Notes: generated by a model not told the origin, from the sequence alone. A stretch of 64,000 bases of DNA from Prorocentrum cordatum (GCA_963575745.1 CAUYUJ010021171.1:62001-126000), one strand, 5' to 3'; counted from the first letter of the stretch, positions 42,060-53,723 are shown. A program made the numbers and translations.

Positions 42060-42230
42060 TATACACCACCACCGCGCGTGCTTTGATGAATTCTGTTTCG
42101 GTCCTTAAGAGAGAGGGGGCAGCCCGGTTGCCGCTGGCGGCGGGAGGGGGACTGGGGGCTTTTCACCAGAGCAAAACTGCACCACATCGCACCGTAGATT
42201 ATTCTCGATCTTGGTGGTGGTAGTCATATA
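42060..42230. mobile_element. Short element with TATACACCACCACC inverted ends, copy 2
   Basis: 171 bp, 29 bp after copy 1. Left TATACACCACCACCGC, right TTGGTGGTGGTAGTCATATA. Interiors of the two copies are not obviously alike, so only the ends define the pair. Confidence 0.45.
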
Positions 42231-43534
42231 CTGTGTTCGGACATGAATCGCAATTCCTGCTGAAATCCAGGCAACATCTCCCGCTGCATACAGCTCCTAC
42301 GACAATACCCATTCCAGCCTCCACTACTTCTCCTACCACACTTCCAGCTCGGCCCCTCATCGATGATCCTACTACAACCACGATTGCAAGTGCTGCCGAA
42401 GTTCTTGCCACATCACCGGTTACATCTTGATGAAACATCCCAGTCCATATCCCAAGGCAACTGCTGTTGCAACTCCAACAACCAATACGAATCCTACGCA
42501 GGATCTCAACGCTGGCAGTCCGACAACCCCGACTAAACACAACACGGCAAGCAATTGTCCAAATGCGAATTACACATCTCCGCGCATCACCCACTGCAGC
42601 TCCACATGCAGCTCCTACTAAACAGCTAACATTCCAGCTCTCAGAACAGCTCCGGGTACAAACTATACAGCTCAGATGGATGAAATGTACACCAAAGCAT
42701 CCCGACACCACCACTAGTAGCACAGCTCTCCTTACAGCCTATATTGCACCGAAAAACCTAGCTCCCATTGCAACTCTGAATAATGCCCCCCACTACATCC
42801 CCTACACAAGGCCGCAAAACAACTCCTACTACAACCAGTGACAACCGCTCCCTCGACAACTCTCATCAAACATCCGACTACAAACCCTCGAGCACCTCCG
42901 TGCACACTTCGCATTGCAGCTCCAACGTCAGCTCCTTAACGCAGCCACCAGTGCAGCTCTCACTACAACTCTTGCTACAGCTCCTCTCCTACTACAGCTT
43001 ACTGCACACATCCTCTTACAAGTCAGATAGCACATCTGCTTGCAGTCTGCACAACAGCCAGGAGTGCATTGTGGAGCGCTGTTCCTGCGAAGGCCCACGC
43101 TAAACTTCCACTTCTTACGGGTAATGCAGGCACCAACGCAGCTGCCAACGCATCACGCTCGGTATTTCTTCATGCAGTGCTTCGTGCAGCTAGCAGTGCA
43201 AGTCTCACGACGCTTCCTACTGCAATGTCTACCGCGTATCTTAAACAAACATTACTACAACAATTCCATGGCACAGCAGTCAGGGAAACTCAGCTCATTG
43301 GCTTCAATTACAGCTCGTGTAGCAGGTCGTACCGCAATTATCACTGCAGCCAGTACTACAGCCCCCATCAGAGATCTTACCGCAGGTCTTAGCACTGTTC
43401 TTACTACAGCGACTACTACAGCTCATATTTCGGATGTAGCCACAGGGGCTAGCACAACCCCTTCTACACCTTGTGCTACAGCTTCTAACACAGCTCCTTC
43501 TACACTTCCTAGGACAACAAGGAACGTGACGAGG

Positions 43535-44300
43535 ATCGCCAGGATGAGGACAGGACATAGGATAGGGAATGCCGAGGAGGACGCGGTGGATGGGGGATTT
43601 GACAGCGAGATCGCATGAACTAGAAACAATCCGACGACTCGGCGTCGAACGCTGAGGCAGGGACAAGAGGACCCTCATCCTCCCTACGCAGTTGCTCTGG
43701 AATGAACCAAGCGGGGGATGGGGGATGATTCGGATGAGGGGGGGAACAGACGAGGAGGGGGGGGGAAAGATGAGGATGCGGAAAATAGACGAGATAGAAT
43801 GAGGATACCGATAAGGGATGATTAAGATGATAGAAGAGTGGGGGAGGACGAGGAGTGGGGGCGAGAACAATTACGCTGATGGCGAGGGGGACGATGCGGA
43901 AAACGACGAATGATGATCCCTCTTCTTGGCCGTCTTCCTCGGGTTCCTCTTCCTCCAACACCTCTATCTTCTCCTCCTCTTCCTCCCCCCCTCTGATCGA
44001 GCGAAGCCCGAGTGCAACTAAATACTGCTATTCACATGTTCTGTCACACGCAAGGGAAATTACAACAATGTGAAACATAAGGTCAGCTGCAGCGGGAAAA
44101 ACAAGGAAGGCAGAGGGTGATGGGAGGAGAGGGAGGCATGGGCAACAGAGGGAGGGAGAGGGAGAGGGAGAGACAGAGGAAGAGAGGTAGGGCGAGACAT
44201 AGAGAGACACAGAGAAAACAAAGAGAGAGAGAGAGAGACAGAGAGGCGCGGCATCTGAACACCATTGGTATTTTCAACTTTCAGAACTGAATGCAGAGAA
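43535..44300. other. Purine-rich interval
   Basis: GGA/GAGG-rich sequence to 43,900, TCC-rich to 43,990, then GA-rich (44,100-44,250). No gene recognised; 44,300-44,700 is also empty by eye. Confidence 0.6.
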
Positions 44301-44723
44301 AGGTTTCACATGTTTCTGAATGTTCCGATGTTCGGAAACAACGCTGTGCGTGTAATGATTTAGTTCCCTAAGTTGCTGCAGATGCTACCGAGACTGCGCA
44401 GCATCAGCAGGAAACTCAATAGACCTGAAAAGTAACACAAGCACGGCATTACAGTGCATCAGAAGATCTGACAACACAATGCTTTCAATGGCAGGATCTG
44501 GCAAGCCAACAAAAACACAATTGCTGTCAGGTGCCCGGTCCCTTCCTCTTCCTCTCCTCCCCTCCCTCCTTTTCCAACAGACGAAGGGCACGGAGGATGA
44601 GGGGGAGGGGGAAGCACAAGAGGAGACTGATCATGAAGAGTCGGAGCCCGCATGTACGATTATGTGGGAGCGACCAATGCATGCATATAAAACGAGAGAG
44701 AAAGATAACAATAACACACACAC

Positions 44724-44726
<3 letters not shown>

Positions 44727-44767
<41 letters not shown>

Positions 44768-44941
44768 GTGTATATATATGTATATATATATGCATTTGTA
44801 AAACATAAACTGAAAAGAGAGAGAGAGAGAGAGAGAAAGGGCCAGAGAGAGAGAGAGAGCGAGAGGGAGAGAAAGGGAGAGAGCGTGACAGGAAGAGAGA
44901 GAGAGAGAGACAGAGAGATATGTAGAGAGAGAGAAAGAGAA

Positions 44942-45010
<69 letters not shown>

Positions 45011-45016
45011 GAAGAG
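44727..45016. repeat. (TA)n, (GA)n and (ACAG)n compound microsatellite
   Basis: (TA)n at 44,727-44,795, (GA)n with interruptions at 44,813-44,945 and perfect (CAGA)n at 44,944-45,010. Confidence 0.95.
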
Positions 45017-45130
45017 GAAGAAAACGAATGAGCGTGGGGAAACGGGCCTCCCGACGCGGAGCGGGAACCGAACATTCAGGACGCGCCACGGACGCGGCAC
45101 GGGAACCGAGCACACACCGAGGCATCCTCC

Positions 45131-45314
45131 ACAGACGTGCGACCTCCTGATTTTTTCAACACGGGGTCCCTGGAAGTCCCGACCCTTTCCACGGGACTGG
45201 TCTTTCATTCCGAGTCGTTTTCTGACGGTCCCGAGGCCCAGCGAGGGCCCCCCGAGGCCGAGAATGGCCAAAAACCTCCCGTCTTGATTTTTGTTAGGAC
45301 GCGATCGTGTCTGG
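45131..45314 (+). mobile_element. Dispersed repeat F2, copy iii
   Basis: Full copy: starts CACAGACGTGCGACCTCCTG, ends GACGCGATCGTGTCTGG. It abuts exon-like fragment 6 exactly at that exon's 3' end (the AAGGAC of EVKD), so it inserted at or next to the exon-intron boundary. Confidence 0.7.
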
Positions 45315-45446
45315 GTCCTTGACCTCGGCCGCCGGCTTCTCCTCGGCCAGCTCGGCAACCGCCGGCGCCGCCTCTGCGCCGGGCGCCTCCGCTGAAGCGT
45401 CCGCGGGCAGGTCGATGTCCATGCCGCCCCAGCCGTCGCCGGCGTC
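45315..45446 (-). pseudogene. Exon-like fragment 6, DGWGGMDIDLPADAS cassette
   Basis: AG (45,447-45,448) then DAGDGWGGMDIDLPADASAE, an Ala/Pro-rich stretch and PAAEVKD, 132 nt, open. The next codons are replaced by the F2 element. Best match to fragment 3. Confidence 0.55.
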
Positions 45447-45519
45447 CTCGGTGGGGCGCGCGAGGCGAGACGAGGCCCAGGCCGGATCGAGACGGCGCGG
45501 CCTCCCTCCTTCGAGGGGG

Positions 45520-45742
45520 AGGGGGAGGAATAGGAGGAGGAGGAGGAGGAGGAGGAGGAAGGAGGAAGGAGGAAGGAGGAAGGAGGAGGAGGAGGAGGAG
45601 GAGAGAAGAGGAGACGGTAGGGAGAAGAGGAGGAGGAAGGAGGAGGAGGAGGACGAGGTAGACGAGGAGAAGGAGGAGGAGGTGGAGGAGGAGGAGGAGG
45701 GAGAGGTGGAGGAGGAGGAGGAGGAGGAGGAGGAGGAGGAGT
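45520..45742. repeat. GGA/AGGAAGGA microsatellite
   Basis: GGA units with AAGGAGG variants. From 45,745 to 46,370 the DNA is very GC-rich without a recognised gene. Confidence 0.95.
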
Positions 45743-46375
45743 GTTTTGTTCATCGTGCGCGAAGCGTTGCTCGCCCCGATGCGGGCAACGAGTGTGGGGG
45801 TGGGGCCCTCGCAGGTCGGCCTCGTGGTAAATCTATGCCTCGCGGGTCGATCTCGCCACAAAGACGGTGCCGCGGCCTCCGGCCGTGCCTTTGTTCCCAC
45901 GGCGCCGCGACTCCACGATGCGCGAGGTGGGCCGGGGGGACCCCCCACGCCCCGTCCCGTAAGCAGACCTCCCAGAAGGACGTCCGGGGGCTCAGCCGAA
46001 GGCTTTCTTGGGGGGCGTCAGCGCCGAGTCGACAGCGGGGTCGCTCCATCAAAGCCGGTGGCCTGCGCCGCCTGGGGAGAGAGCGAGGCGGCAGCGCGGG
46101 GCTGCGCACCGCCGATCATCAGCGAGGCAAGGGCGCGAGGGCGGGGCGGCCCCGAGTTGCTCAAGAGTGGGGGGCCGAGGGCCCTCGGGCCACCCCCCCC
46201 CCCCTTGGTGCGGACTCCGCGTCGCGGGTCGTTCTCGAGGGGCCGCCTGCGCCACCGAGCGGGCCTCGCCTTCGGCAGCGCTCTCTGGCCCCCGCAGACC
46301 CGCGCGGGCCGCCGACGGCCGTGCACCCCGTGCGCGCCGGTCCGCCCGCCCGCGCGCCGTGGGAGCGCACGCGGG

Positions 46376-46505
46376 CATGAATTTTTCAGAGCGGCGACCC
46401 CCAGAGGTACCTGGACTCCTTCCCTGGGACTGGCCCTTCCATCGCGAGCCCCTGGCTGACGGCCCCGAGGCCCGATAACAAGGGCCTCCAGAGGCTGAGA
46501 GCAAG
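46376..46505. repeat. Partial copy of dispersed repeat F2
   Basis: GGGCATGAATTTTTCAGAGC, then CCTGGGACTGGCCCTTCCAT and GACGGCCCCGAGGCCC follow the F2 order but diverge. The right end is absent. Confidence 0.5.
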
Positions 46506-46637
46506 CAAGCAACATGCTGAGCACGAGCCGCATAGGAGCACAGATAGCCACTGATTACCACGCGACATCGCAATACTCCAGACTTACTGCCTGCGACCCG
46601 CCACGCCGTGGCCGAAGAACTGGCGTCCTGTCACACA

Positions 46638-46822
46638 CCCGGACATGGGACGTCCTGATTTTTCCGGGACGGGGCCCCTGGAAAGCCAGACCCTTTCCCC
46701 GGGACCGGCTTTTCGTCCCGAGTCGTTTCGTGACGGTCCCGAGGCCCAGCGAAGGCCGCCCGAGGCCGAAAATGGTCAAAAACCTCCTGCCCTGACTTTT
46801 TGACGACGCGATCGTGTCTGGG
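46638..46822 (+). mobile_element. Dispersed repeat F2, copy iv
   Basis: 185 bp, the best full copy: CCCGGACATGGGACGTCCTG at the left, CGACGCGATCGTGTCTGGG at the right, with GACGGTCCCGAGGCCCAGCG inside. It shares long identical words with copy iii. Confidence 0.75.
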
Positions 46823-47269
46823 CAGGGACAAAACCGCCCGTCGTGCTTTTCCCATGGCTCGGAAGGGGACCCCGCGCCTCTCCGGGCGCCGGGGCGCTCC
46901 GACCCGGCCTGCGATCGCGGCGCGACCGCTGCGGCTCGGCTGCCCAGAGGCAACGAGGGGTGCAGAGCAGCGCCCCTCTGTACGTCGGCGGTGGACAAAC
47001 CTCCCTTCAGTACACCCTTCAGTGAAAACGGCCTAGGACCGAAACCGATGGGCCCGGACCAGCAAAAATGACGGCCGCGACGCCCTCTCGGGAACCGAAG
47101 ACGGCCAATTCGCTGATCGACGTGTCAGGGTAGGAGGTCTATCAACCTCCGAGTGCTGCGGAGGCAGCGCGAGGCGTGCCGGCGAAAGGGCACGCCTCCG
47201 GGGGAACGAACAATGACCTAAACATAAAAAATCGGAGGTCCGCGCGGATTTCTCGGATCGTCGCTGGAC

Positions 47270-47439
47270 TTCGGTCGGGCGCGTCCTCCTACAGACGGAT
47301 CTTGGACGAAAAATTGAAAAATTATGAAAAGATATCAAAAATAAGCATTATCAAAAATAGCGGGAGAAAGCGTCCCCGTACTGTGTTTTGACTAACTACT
47401 TTTGAAAATTCCTCTTGTAGAGGGACAAGTCAAACTGAA
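47270..47439 (+). mobile_element. MITE D: short TIR element with 8-bp target duplication
   Basis: 170 bp. Left TTCGGTCGGGCGCGTCCTCC, right end CCTCTTGTAGAGGGACAAGT then CAAACTGAA, more decayed. Flanked by exact CGCTGGAC (47,262-47,269 and 47,440-47,447). Confidence 0.85.
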
Positions 47440-48510
47440 CGCTGGACCCCCTTCCATGGCGCCCGGAGCGCGCCAGGGCGGCGCCGGAGGCTCCGCCGGC
47501 CGCGGCTCCGCCCGCAGCCTGCGCGTGACACACAGCAGCGGCGGCACGCCCGGGGGGGAGGGAGCAGGAGCAGGCCTTGCCGACAAACACGGCACTCCGA
47601 GGGTACCCATTCCGGGCAGCGGCTTCCTCGCGGAGCGCCATCTCACGAGGACATCGGCCCCCTGCGCATGAGGCTCGCTGCTCTGTGCCGACGCCTTCGG
47701 GGGAGGCTTATATCGGGGACGGCCAAGAGGGGTGGGTCCAAGAGGAGGCGGCGCAAATCATGGCCGGCGGCACGTGCGCGGACAGGGGGGGGGGGGGGCA
47801 GGGACGTAATGAAATACGAAGTGGCGCCATGAAATCTGAGGAATTATCATGGCCCACGCCATGAAATCCCCCCCCCCCTTGTCATCACTCCCCTCTTGGC
47901 CGACCCCGGTTATAGAAAACTTTTCAGGAGGCCGGGGGACTTCCGAGCCTTCTGAGCAGGCCCGCCCCCTCTCACTTCCCCCCCTGGGCTCGCCGCCGAG
48001 AAGAGGATGTCGTCGGCCCTTCTGGCCGCGAGGGGCAGGCTCAGCAGAAGGCCACTCCTGGGTAGGCTGCGGCAGAGACCGGGGGCCCGCGTTCGGGCCT
48101 GCGCGAGGCCCCGGGACAACGCCTACAGAAACTGCACAGGACGCGCCGGGCGTTCGTCAACGGAGGGGAAGCACGGAGCGTGGCTTGAACAAGCGTGCAC
48201 ATATCGAGTCCCTCTTGGGCCAGCGGTGGCAACTCAGGGGCTGCACAAGGCGTGAAAAAGCGTGCACATGTCGTGTACCTCTTGGGCCCGCGGTGGCAAT
48301 CGAGGGGCCGTTCTGGGCTCCTTCAAGGCGGGGGAAGACGGGGGAGGAGAAGAAGAAAAGGAGAGGAGGATACGGCACGATACGAGAGCAATTGGGGCCA
48401 ACAACGTCAATTGCCCCATCGCTGCCCTCCTTCCGTGCAGCACGAAATACTTAGGTCGGGGAATCCCAACACATGGAACGTCAGATCGTGACTTGCAAAG
48501 TCTCGGGCCC
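47440..48510. other. Unassigned interval
   Basis: Unique-looking sequence. A duplicated AAAAGCGTGCACATGTCGTG/AACAAGCGTGCACATATCGA segment of about 70 bp lies at 48,185-48,315. No gene recognised. Confidence 0.4.
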
Positions 48511-48514
48511 TATT

Positions 48515-48595
48515 CGGCTCCTCCTCCCCCTCCTCCTCCCCCTCCTCCTCCTCCTCCCCCTCCTCCTCCTCTTCCTCCTCCTTCTCCTGACATTT
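48515..48595. repeat. TCC microsatellite
   Basis: TCC/CCCTCC tract. Confidence 0.95.
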
Positions 48596-49572
48596 AGAAG
48601 CTCTCTCAGGACTTATTCACTTTTTCCCCCCTCCACTGCCCCCGACCACCACTACCCCGACTCCCCCCCATTCCGAAAATGCTCAGCCAGAGCCATCAGG
48701 GAACACTAAACCGGGTAACGCCTAAACGAGGTAACAGACCCACCATGGGATCTAGGTGGAAAAACTGCAACGACCAAAGCAAACAAATGCACTGCATTTT
48801 TTCTGCAACGCATTGTTGGCAACTAGGTGCGGAAAAACTGCTAACAAGACACACAGACCGGGCAATAGGGAGTTCCCCCAAAAAAGTTGCAGTGCAGCAG
48901 CCGGAAATGTGCAACGCAACCAGCATGTGGAAGATGCTGCATCGAACGCGAAATGTGCATCGAACGCTGCAACAAAAAGGGCCATGTGATGCCTCGAACA
49001 GGTCGCTTCCTGTTACCCCGTCTGCTGTTACCCCGTCTCTGGCTCCCGGAAGCCAGAAAATAATTAGACCTCCAGCACCCCGTGATACCAAACCTTTTGC
49101 AACCAAGTCTGTGTGGCGCACACTCTGGGCAAACGGCGCCGGAACTCTGCTCACGTGTGTCTCGCTGTTATTGGATCCCACTTCGCAAATCTCTTCTCCA
49201 GCATGCTTTTGATCTGCCTCTCGAGTGGTTCCCATCGGGGCGGATCCTGCCGACTGCGTCGCGTTCAAATCCGCCAGCACCAAATCTAGCACCTGCGTCA
49301 GGGACGTCGCCGCAAGGTTCGGGCCCAGAGAGAACCGCAACCGATTTTTGCCCGCCATCAGCTTTGATCCTGGATCCCTTGGAGCCAGGATGGAGAAGTC
49401 CTGACCAACGACGCCACATCCTTTGGGCCATTGCTTTGAAGACGCTCGTTGAAGAAATCCGTAGCCTTGGCTTTGGCCTCCTCGGGGCTCCGTATAGTAT
49501 GGCATTGGTGGGCAAAAAGAAGGCCGTGAGAAATGGCGGGCCTGGATCTGACGCGTCGACCTCTTGTCCTTC

Positions 49573-49880
49573 CTGCTAATTACTTTTGAACGTTTGAGCC
49601 ACATCGTTGTGGCGCGCGTGCGCTGCCAAGGCGCCTATCGCCAGGCCCGACGCCAGCGTAATCAAGCAGGTCAACATGATGACGCTTGAGCGCGTGGCCT
49701 GCTGGCGAGCGGTAGCCAGTGACAGCACCGCCACTTTGGACAATAGCGTTTCCTCTGCCTTGCCCTTGCCCACTGGGTTTCCTTCTGGCTGGGCTGACCT
49801 CCACGCCCCCCCTTCCAGTGTCTTCGTCACCTCGTTCGATACTCGAACGGATCTGCACCCCCAACCCACGACGGCACTTC
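49573..49880 (-). CDS. Possible host exon, single membrane-spanning segment (hypothetical)
   Basis: The minus strand gives VSNEVTKTLEGGAWRSAQ, EETLLSKVAVLSLATARQ, then a hydrophobic stretch (SSVIMLTCLITLASGLAIGA) and AAHARHNDVAQTFKSN before a stop. Balanced amino acid use and non-repetitive DNA make it one of few coding-like islands in the window. No family recognised; no start or splice sites established. Confidence 0.3.
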
Positions 49881-50282
49881 GCCGGCGCCGAACAGCTTGG
49901 TTCTGCTTACAAGCGCCCTGGGCGTCTTTACCGTTTTGCACTTTGGGCTCTTGACGCACTAGCAACGCTAAACAGAACGCCGCGCTGATTTTGCGTTGTG
50001 CACTGCGTTTTGATATACAACAGAAAAAACGTTTGTAGGCCCGTCGCTGCGGATCTTAATGTTTGAACGGTTTTCCTTCTCTTGGGATGCTCCTTATCTT
50101 CTTTGCCGTCTGCGCTTCTGTTCTCCCGTTCCCGCCACCCCCGTTCCTCCCGCTCCGCGCGCAGAACGCAAAGTTTGAAACACCCGGCAACCGCCCTGAC
50201 ACCCGTCTAACACTGGCGCAGATTATGCCCGGAGGCCCCACGACCAGCCAGCACCGACGACCAGCGAAAAGCACGCCTTCCC

Positions 50283-50480
50283 TTAGGACAAGCTTTGACA
50301 TTTCTCGTTGGGAACTAAAAGCGCTTCGAACAAGTCAAACGCGCAGAGTTTTTGTTCAACAACGCCCAGGGCAGATTTAAAAAGAGCCAGACCGAACAGA
50401 TCCTCGTCCATGGCGGCCCACAAGTGGGAACGGACGGCGCCCACGGGCGTGATCGTGGCACTGGGCTGTAGTCGTAGCAA
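50283..50480 (-). CDS. Possible host exon (hypothetical)
   Basis: The minus strand reads AMDEDLFGLALFKSALGVVE, QKLCAFDLFEALLVPNEK and stops shortly after. Balanced composition, no repeats. Its relation to the islands at 49.6 and 50.8 kb (same strand) is unproven. Confidence 0.25.
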   Translation of the reverse strand: MLRLQPSATITPVGAVRSHLWAAMDEDLFGLALFKSALGVVEQKLCAFDLFEALLVPNEKCQSLS

Positions 50481-50699
50481 CTGAGCCGCAAACCCTGCAG
50501 GAGATCACTTCGGGAAACGCGAGCTCAGCTATGTTGGTCGCTCCCTGTTGGACGCGCGCGGGGCCCCAGCTAGATTCTTGCACGAAGTACGTCGTTCAGA
50601 AAACACTTCCTCGCACAAAATCCATTGATTAGCTAAGGTGAGGGCGCGAAACAATGTTGAGAATTTGCGTGCTATGCAACGTCTGGCCCAATGCTATAC

Positions 50700-50935
50700 A
50701 TGGCAAAAAAAAAACGTCCACTCAGGGGATTCATGCAAGCGCTCAGTCAGGGGGGGCCCAACTTCCTCGGCCTCGGGCGAAACTTCAGCAGCGCCCGCTT
50801 CAAACACGAGGCGCAACCTGGGTCGAACACTTGATCTCATCCACTTGCGAACCTCGAGCCACATATCTGCGGTTTCACCCGACATTTCCACGAGCAACCC
50901 GACTCCCTCAGGGACTCTCAAAGCCCATGGGTTCG
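50700..50935 (-). CDS. Possible host exon (hypothetical)
   Basis: The minus strand reads VPEGVGLLVEMSGETADMWL, EVRKWMRSSVRPRLRLVFEA, then GAAEVSPEAEEVGPP. It ends in a T-rich run (50,705-50,715) that may mark an intron or a 3' boundary. No family recognised. Confidence 0.25.
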
Positions 50936-51267
50936 CACCACGTCGATTTGGCGTTGGTTTCCCGAAAGCGCCCTCACCACAAAACTTGCCGAAACAAAGG
51001 GCCACCAGTTGCATATGGTACCTGGGGCAACGCGAACGTTTTGAAACCACCTCAATCGCCCCACGGAAATTCCACAATACATCGCGCAATGCGCCTGTGT
51101 TTTATTACCTCGTGAAGGTTCGACGATCCCACGTGCTTCGAGACCCCCAAACTTGCCGTGCCACGCGTGGCGCGCTGGCTGGGACCAGCCGCCGCAAACT
51201 CTAAATTGCGCAGCTGGCCCTTGCTCGGAACAGTGAGTTTACGGCCGAAGGAATGAGCAAGAACAAA

Positions 51268-51533
51268 AGGAAGGAAAGAGAGAGAGAGAGAGGGCGAGAG
51301 AGAAAGAGAAAGGGCGAGACAGAGAGCGAGAGAGAGAGACAGAGAGAGAGGGAGAAAGGGATATAACTAGAGAGAGAGAGAGACAGAGAGAGAAGGAGAG
51401 ATAGAGAGAGCGGGACAGAGAGATGAAAGAGAGAGAGAGAGAGAGATAATCGGAAAATCATACATACAAAATAAACTAAATAAAGAAAACATCTATACGT
51501 AGCGAAAGAAAGGGAACGAGAAAAAATATAGGG

Positions 51534-51560
<27 letters not shown>
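51268..51560. repeat. (GA)n (51,268-51,448) and (TA)n (51,535-51,558)
   Basis: Compound dinucleotide repeats. From 51,560 to 52,030 nothing is recognised. Confidence 0.95.
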
Positions 51561-51569
<9 letters not shown>

Positions 51570-52039
51570 GTGTACAAGACTGCACTGGCGCTGCGCACCA
51601 CGCGTTTTGTTCTGGACCCTTCCCGGCAAAACAATAAATCATCGCTTGCTTCAGCGGGGGGGGGACTTCGGAACCTGGACGGGCGACCGGCTCATTTTTC
51701 TGATATCCCTGGTGCCTGCTGACACCGCCCTCGCCCGATGCGCTTGTACGCTTGTGCGCAGGAGTGGGGGAAGGAATGATGTTGTTTCACGCGCGAGGGT
51801 CTTGTTGGGAAGTATGGAGCGTTCCCATGACACGCCGAAGAAGTCGCAGTAGTTCAGAATAAATCGATATGTGGTAGCCTCCTGATTGCCTGGAGGGCTC
51901 CAGGTACTCAGGAAATCTTCGATCGTCGATCTTCAAATCAAGATCCATTGCCTGTTTCTCTCGATCGATGAACTAAGCCCTCGAGCCTCAAGCGTGACAC
52001 CAAGATCGTCGGGTCAGCTCGATGTACTTCGCAGGAAAA

Positions 52040-52690
52040 TGCCGTCTGGGCGTTTTGGGGGCTCTTTTGGGCCGTCCTGGGGCCCTCTTGGGCCGTCCCC
52101 GGGCCTTCTTGGGCCGTCTTGGGGAGCTGGGGCCCTCCAGAAGTCTTATGGAGCCATCTAAGGCCCTCTTGGGGGCCTCCAGTGGCCTTCGTGGGGGTCT
52201 CCCATGGCTTTCGTGGGTCTCTCTTGGGAGCCTTCTGGAGGCATCTTGGGTTTCTTGCAGGCAGTCTCAGGGCTTTCTGGGGCAGTCTTGGGGCCCTCTT
52301 GGGCCGTCTTCAAGCCCTCTGGGGGCCTCTTGGGCCGACTTGGGGCGACATCGGAGGCCCATCGGGCCGTCTTGGACGCTGCGAAGTCTCAAGCAGCGGA
52401 TCTGTTAACCTTACACATCTTCCCGAAGGGGTGGGACGATGTTTGCTTCTTCGGGATTCTCTTCACAGCCTCTTGAGGCGGCTTGGGGGCCTCTTGTGCC
52501 GTCTTCAGACCACCGAAGTTCCTCTTGGAGCGCTCTTGTGCTGTCTTGGGTCTCTCTTGCGCCTCTCCGATGACCCCTCTGATCGCCTTGAGTCTGCGTG
52601 CAAGGCCCGGCAAAGTGCCATGGGAGGCCCGGAAGGGCCAGCGGACCCTTTTCGAAGGGCGTCCAGGGGGCCGCTGAGACGTCCGAAAGG
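52040..52690. repeat. TTGGGCCGTCTTGGGGCC degenerate array
   Basis: 11-13-bp units of GGGCCCTCTTGGGCCGTCTT, complementary to the GGCCCAAGA array at 33.5-34.3 kb. Gly/Leu/Trp-rich + frames are artefacts. Confidence 0.8.
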
Positions 52691-52757
52691 ACGTCAAGGG
52701 CGTCCCTGGGGGAGGGGGTCCGGGTTAGGGGGGGGTCCTGGTGGTAAAGATATAAGA

Positions 52758-52823
52758 ATAAGGAGAGAGAGAGAGAGAGAGAGACAAAACAAAGAGAGGT
52801 AAAACAAAACAACATCGATAGAG

Positions 52824-52864
<41 letters not shown>

Positions 52865-52868
52865 AAGA
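52758..52868. repeat. (GA)n
   Basis: Interrupted GA tract. Confidence 0.95.
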
Positions 52869-53268
52869 GCGCGAGCGGAAATAACCACATTGCACGGAAG
52901 CACGCATCGCTGACAGCGAATTTGTACGAACGGCCTTTGCCGAAACCTGCCCATCTGGAAATGCGAAGCCTTGGCGGCCTGGCCCCTTTTTCTCGAACTC
53001 GACCTGGAAAGACAGGATTGGTGTCAGTCCGTGTTCGGGATATCTGACAGACTCAGTCCATCCCATCTTCAGACTTCGAAGCAAATTCGTACTGTCATGT
53101 CCGAAGATGGCGGGGCTGAAACATGTCCCGCTGTTGTTGTTCGGGTCGCTGTGGAGACCATTGCGCGCGAGTTCAACACAAGGTTCAGTGAACATCTTCT
53201 AAAGGTCATGCGCAAACTTCGTCAGCCCGAAAGAATCGCTGGGTGGGCTGACTAGAACGCCTGCAGCG

Positions 53269-53560
53269 TCAAGCAATTGCCCCCGGGGACCACCCCCGCG
53301 ACATGTTTTGACCCAGCGGCCCGTCGGGGGCCGAACAACGTTCGCAGACGACACGGCGGCGCAAGAGCCCCCAGGGGGAGTGCCACAAACCGCGCGCACT
53401 CACCAGTCCGCGCCTTCGGCAGGAATGGCAGCGCGCGCTAATCTGTATCTGCGATGGCAAAACAAATAGCTCGGATCCCATCGCCATCTCATGGGCGGTC
53501 TCGTCGAGCGCCGCCCACTTCGGGGATGCGCTCACATTTTTGAGAGAGCCGATCCACTAG
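53269..53560 (-). CDS. Possible host exon with two CXXC pairs (hypothetical)
   Basis: The minus strand gives KMSASPKWAALDETAHEMAM, GSELFVLPSQIQISARCHSC and further on VVCERCSAPDGP. CHSC and CERC could form a zinc site. The composition is unlike the repeats around it. No family recognised. Confidence 0.22.
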
Positions 53561-53692
53561 AGGTCTGCTTTCGTTCAACGCCATGACGCGCAGAAACCAA
53601 CTGCGCGGGCATCCTCTTAATTCTCCTGCGCGGGCAACCGCGGGCCATCTCAGAATGGGCGCACGGTGGCCACCTTATTTCATGACACTAAG

Positions 53693-53723
<31 letters not shown>

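Larger units (their letters stand above)
40930..43530. repeat. CTACAGCTCCTACTACAACTC degenerate array
   Basis: About 2.2 kb of 15-16-bp units (ACAGCTCCT, ACTACAACTC), interrupted at 41,861-42,230 by two short TIR-like elements. On + it reads as a Thr/Ala/Pro-rich low-complexity frame with frequent stops. Confidence 0.75.
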
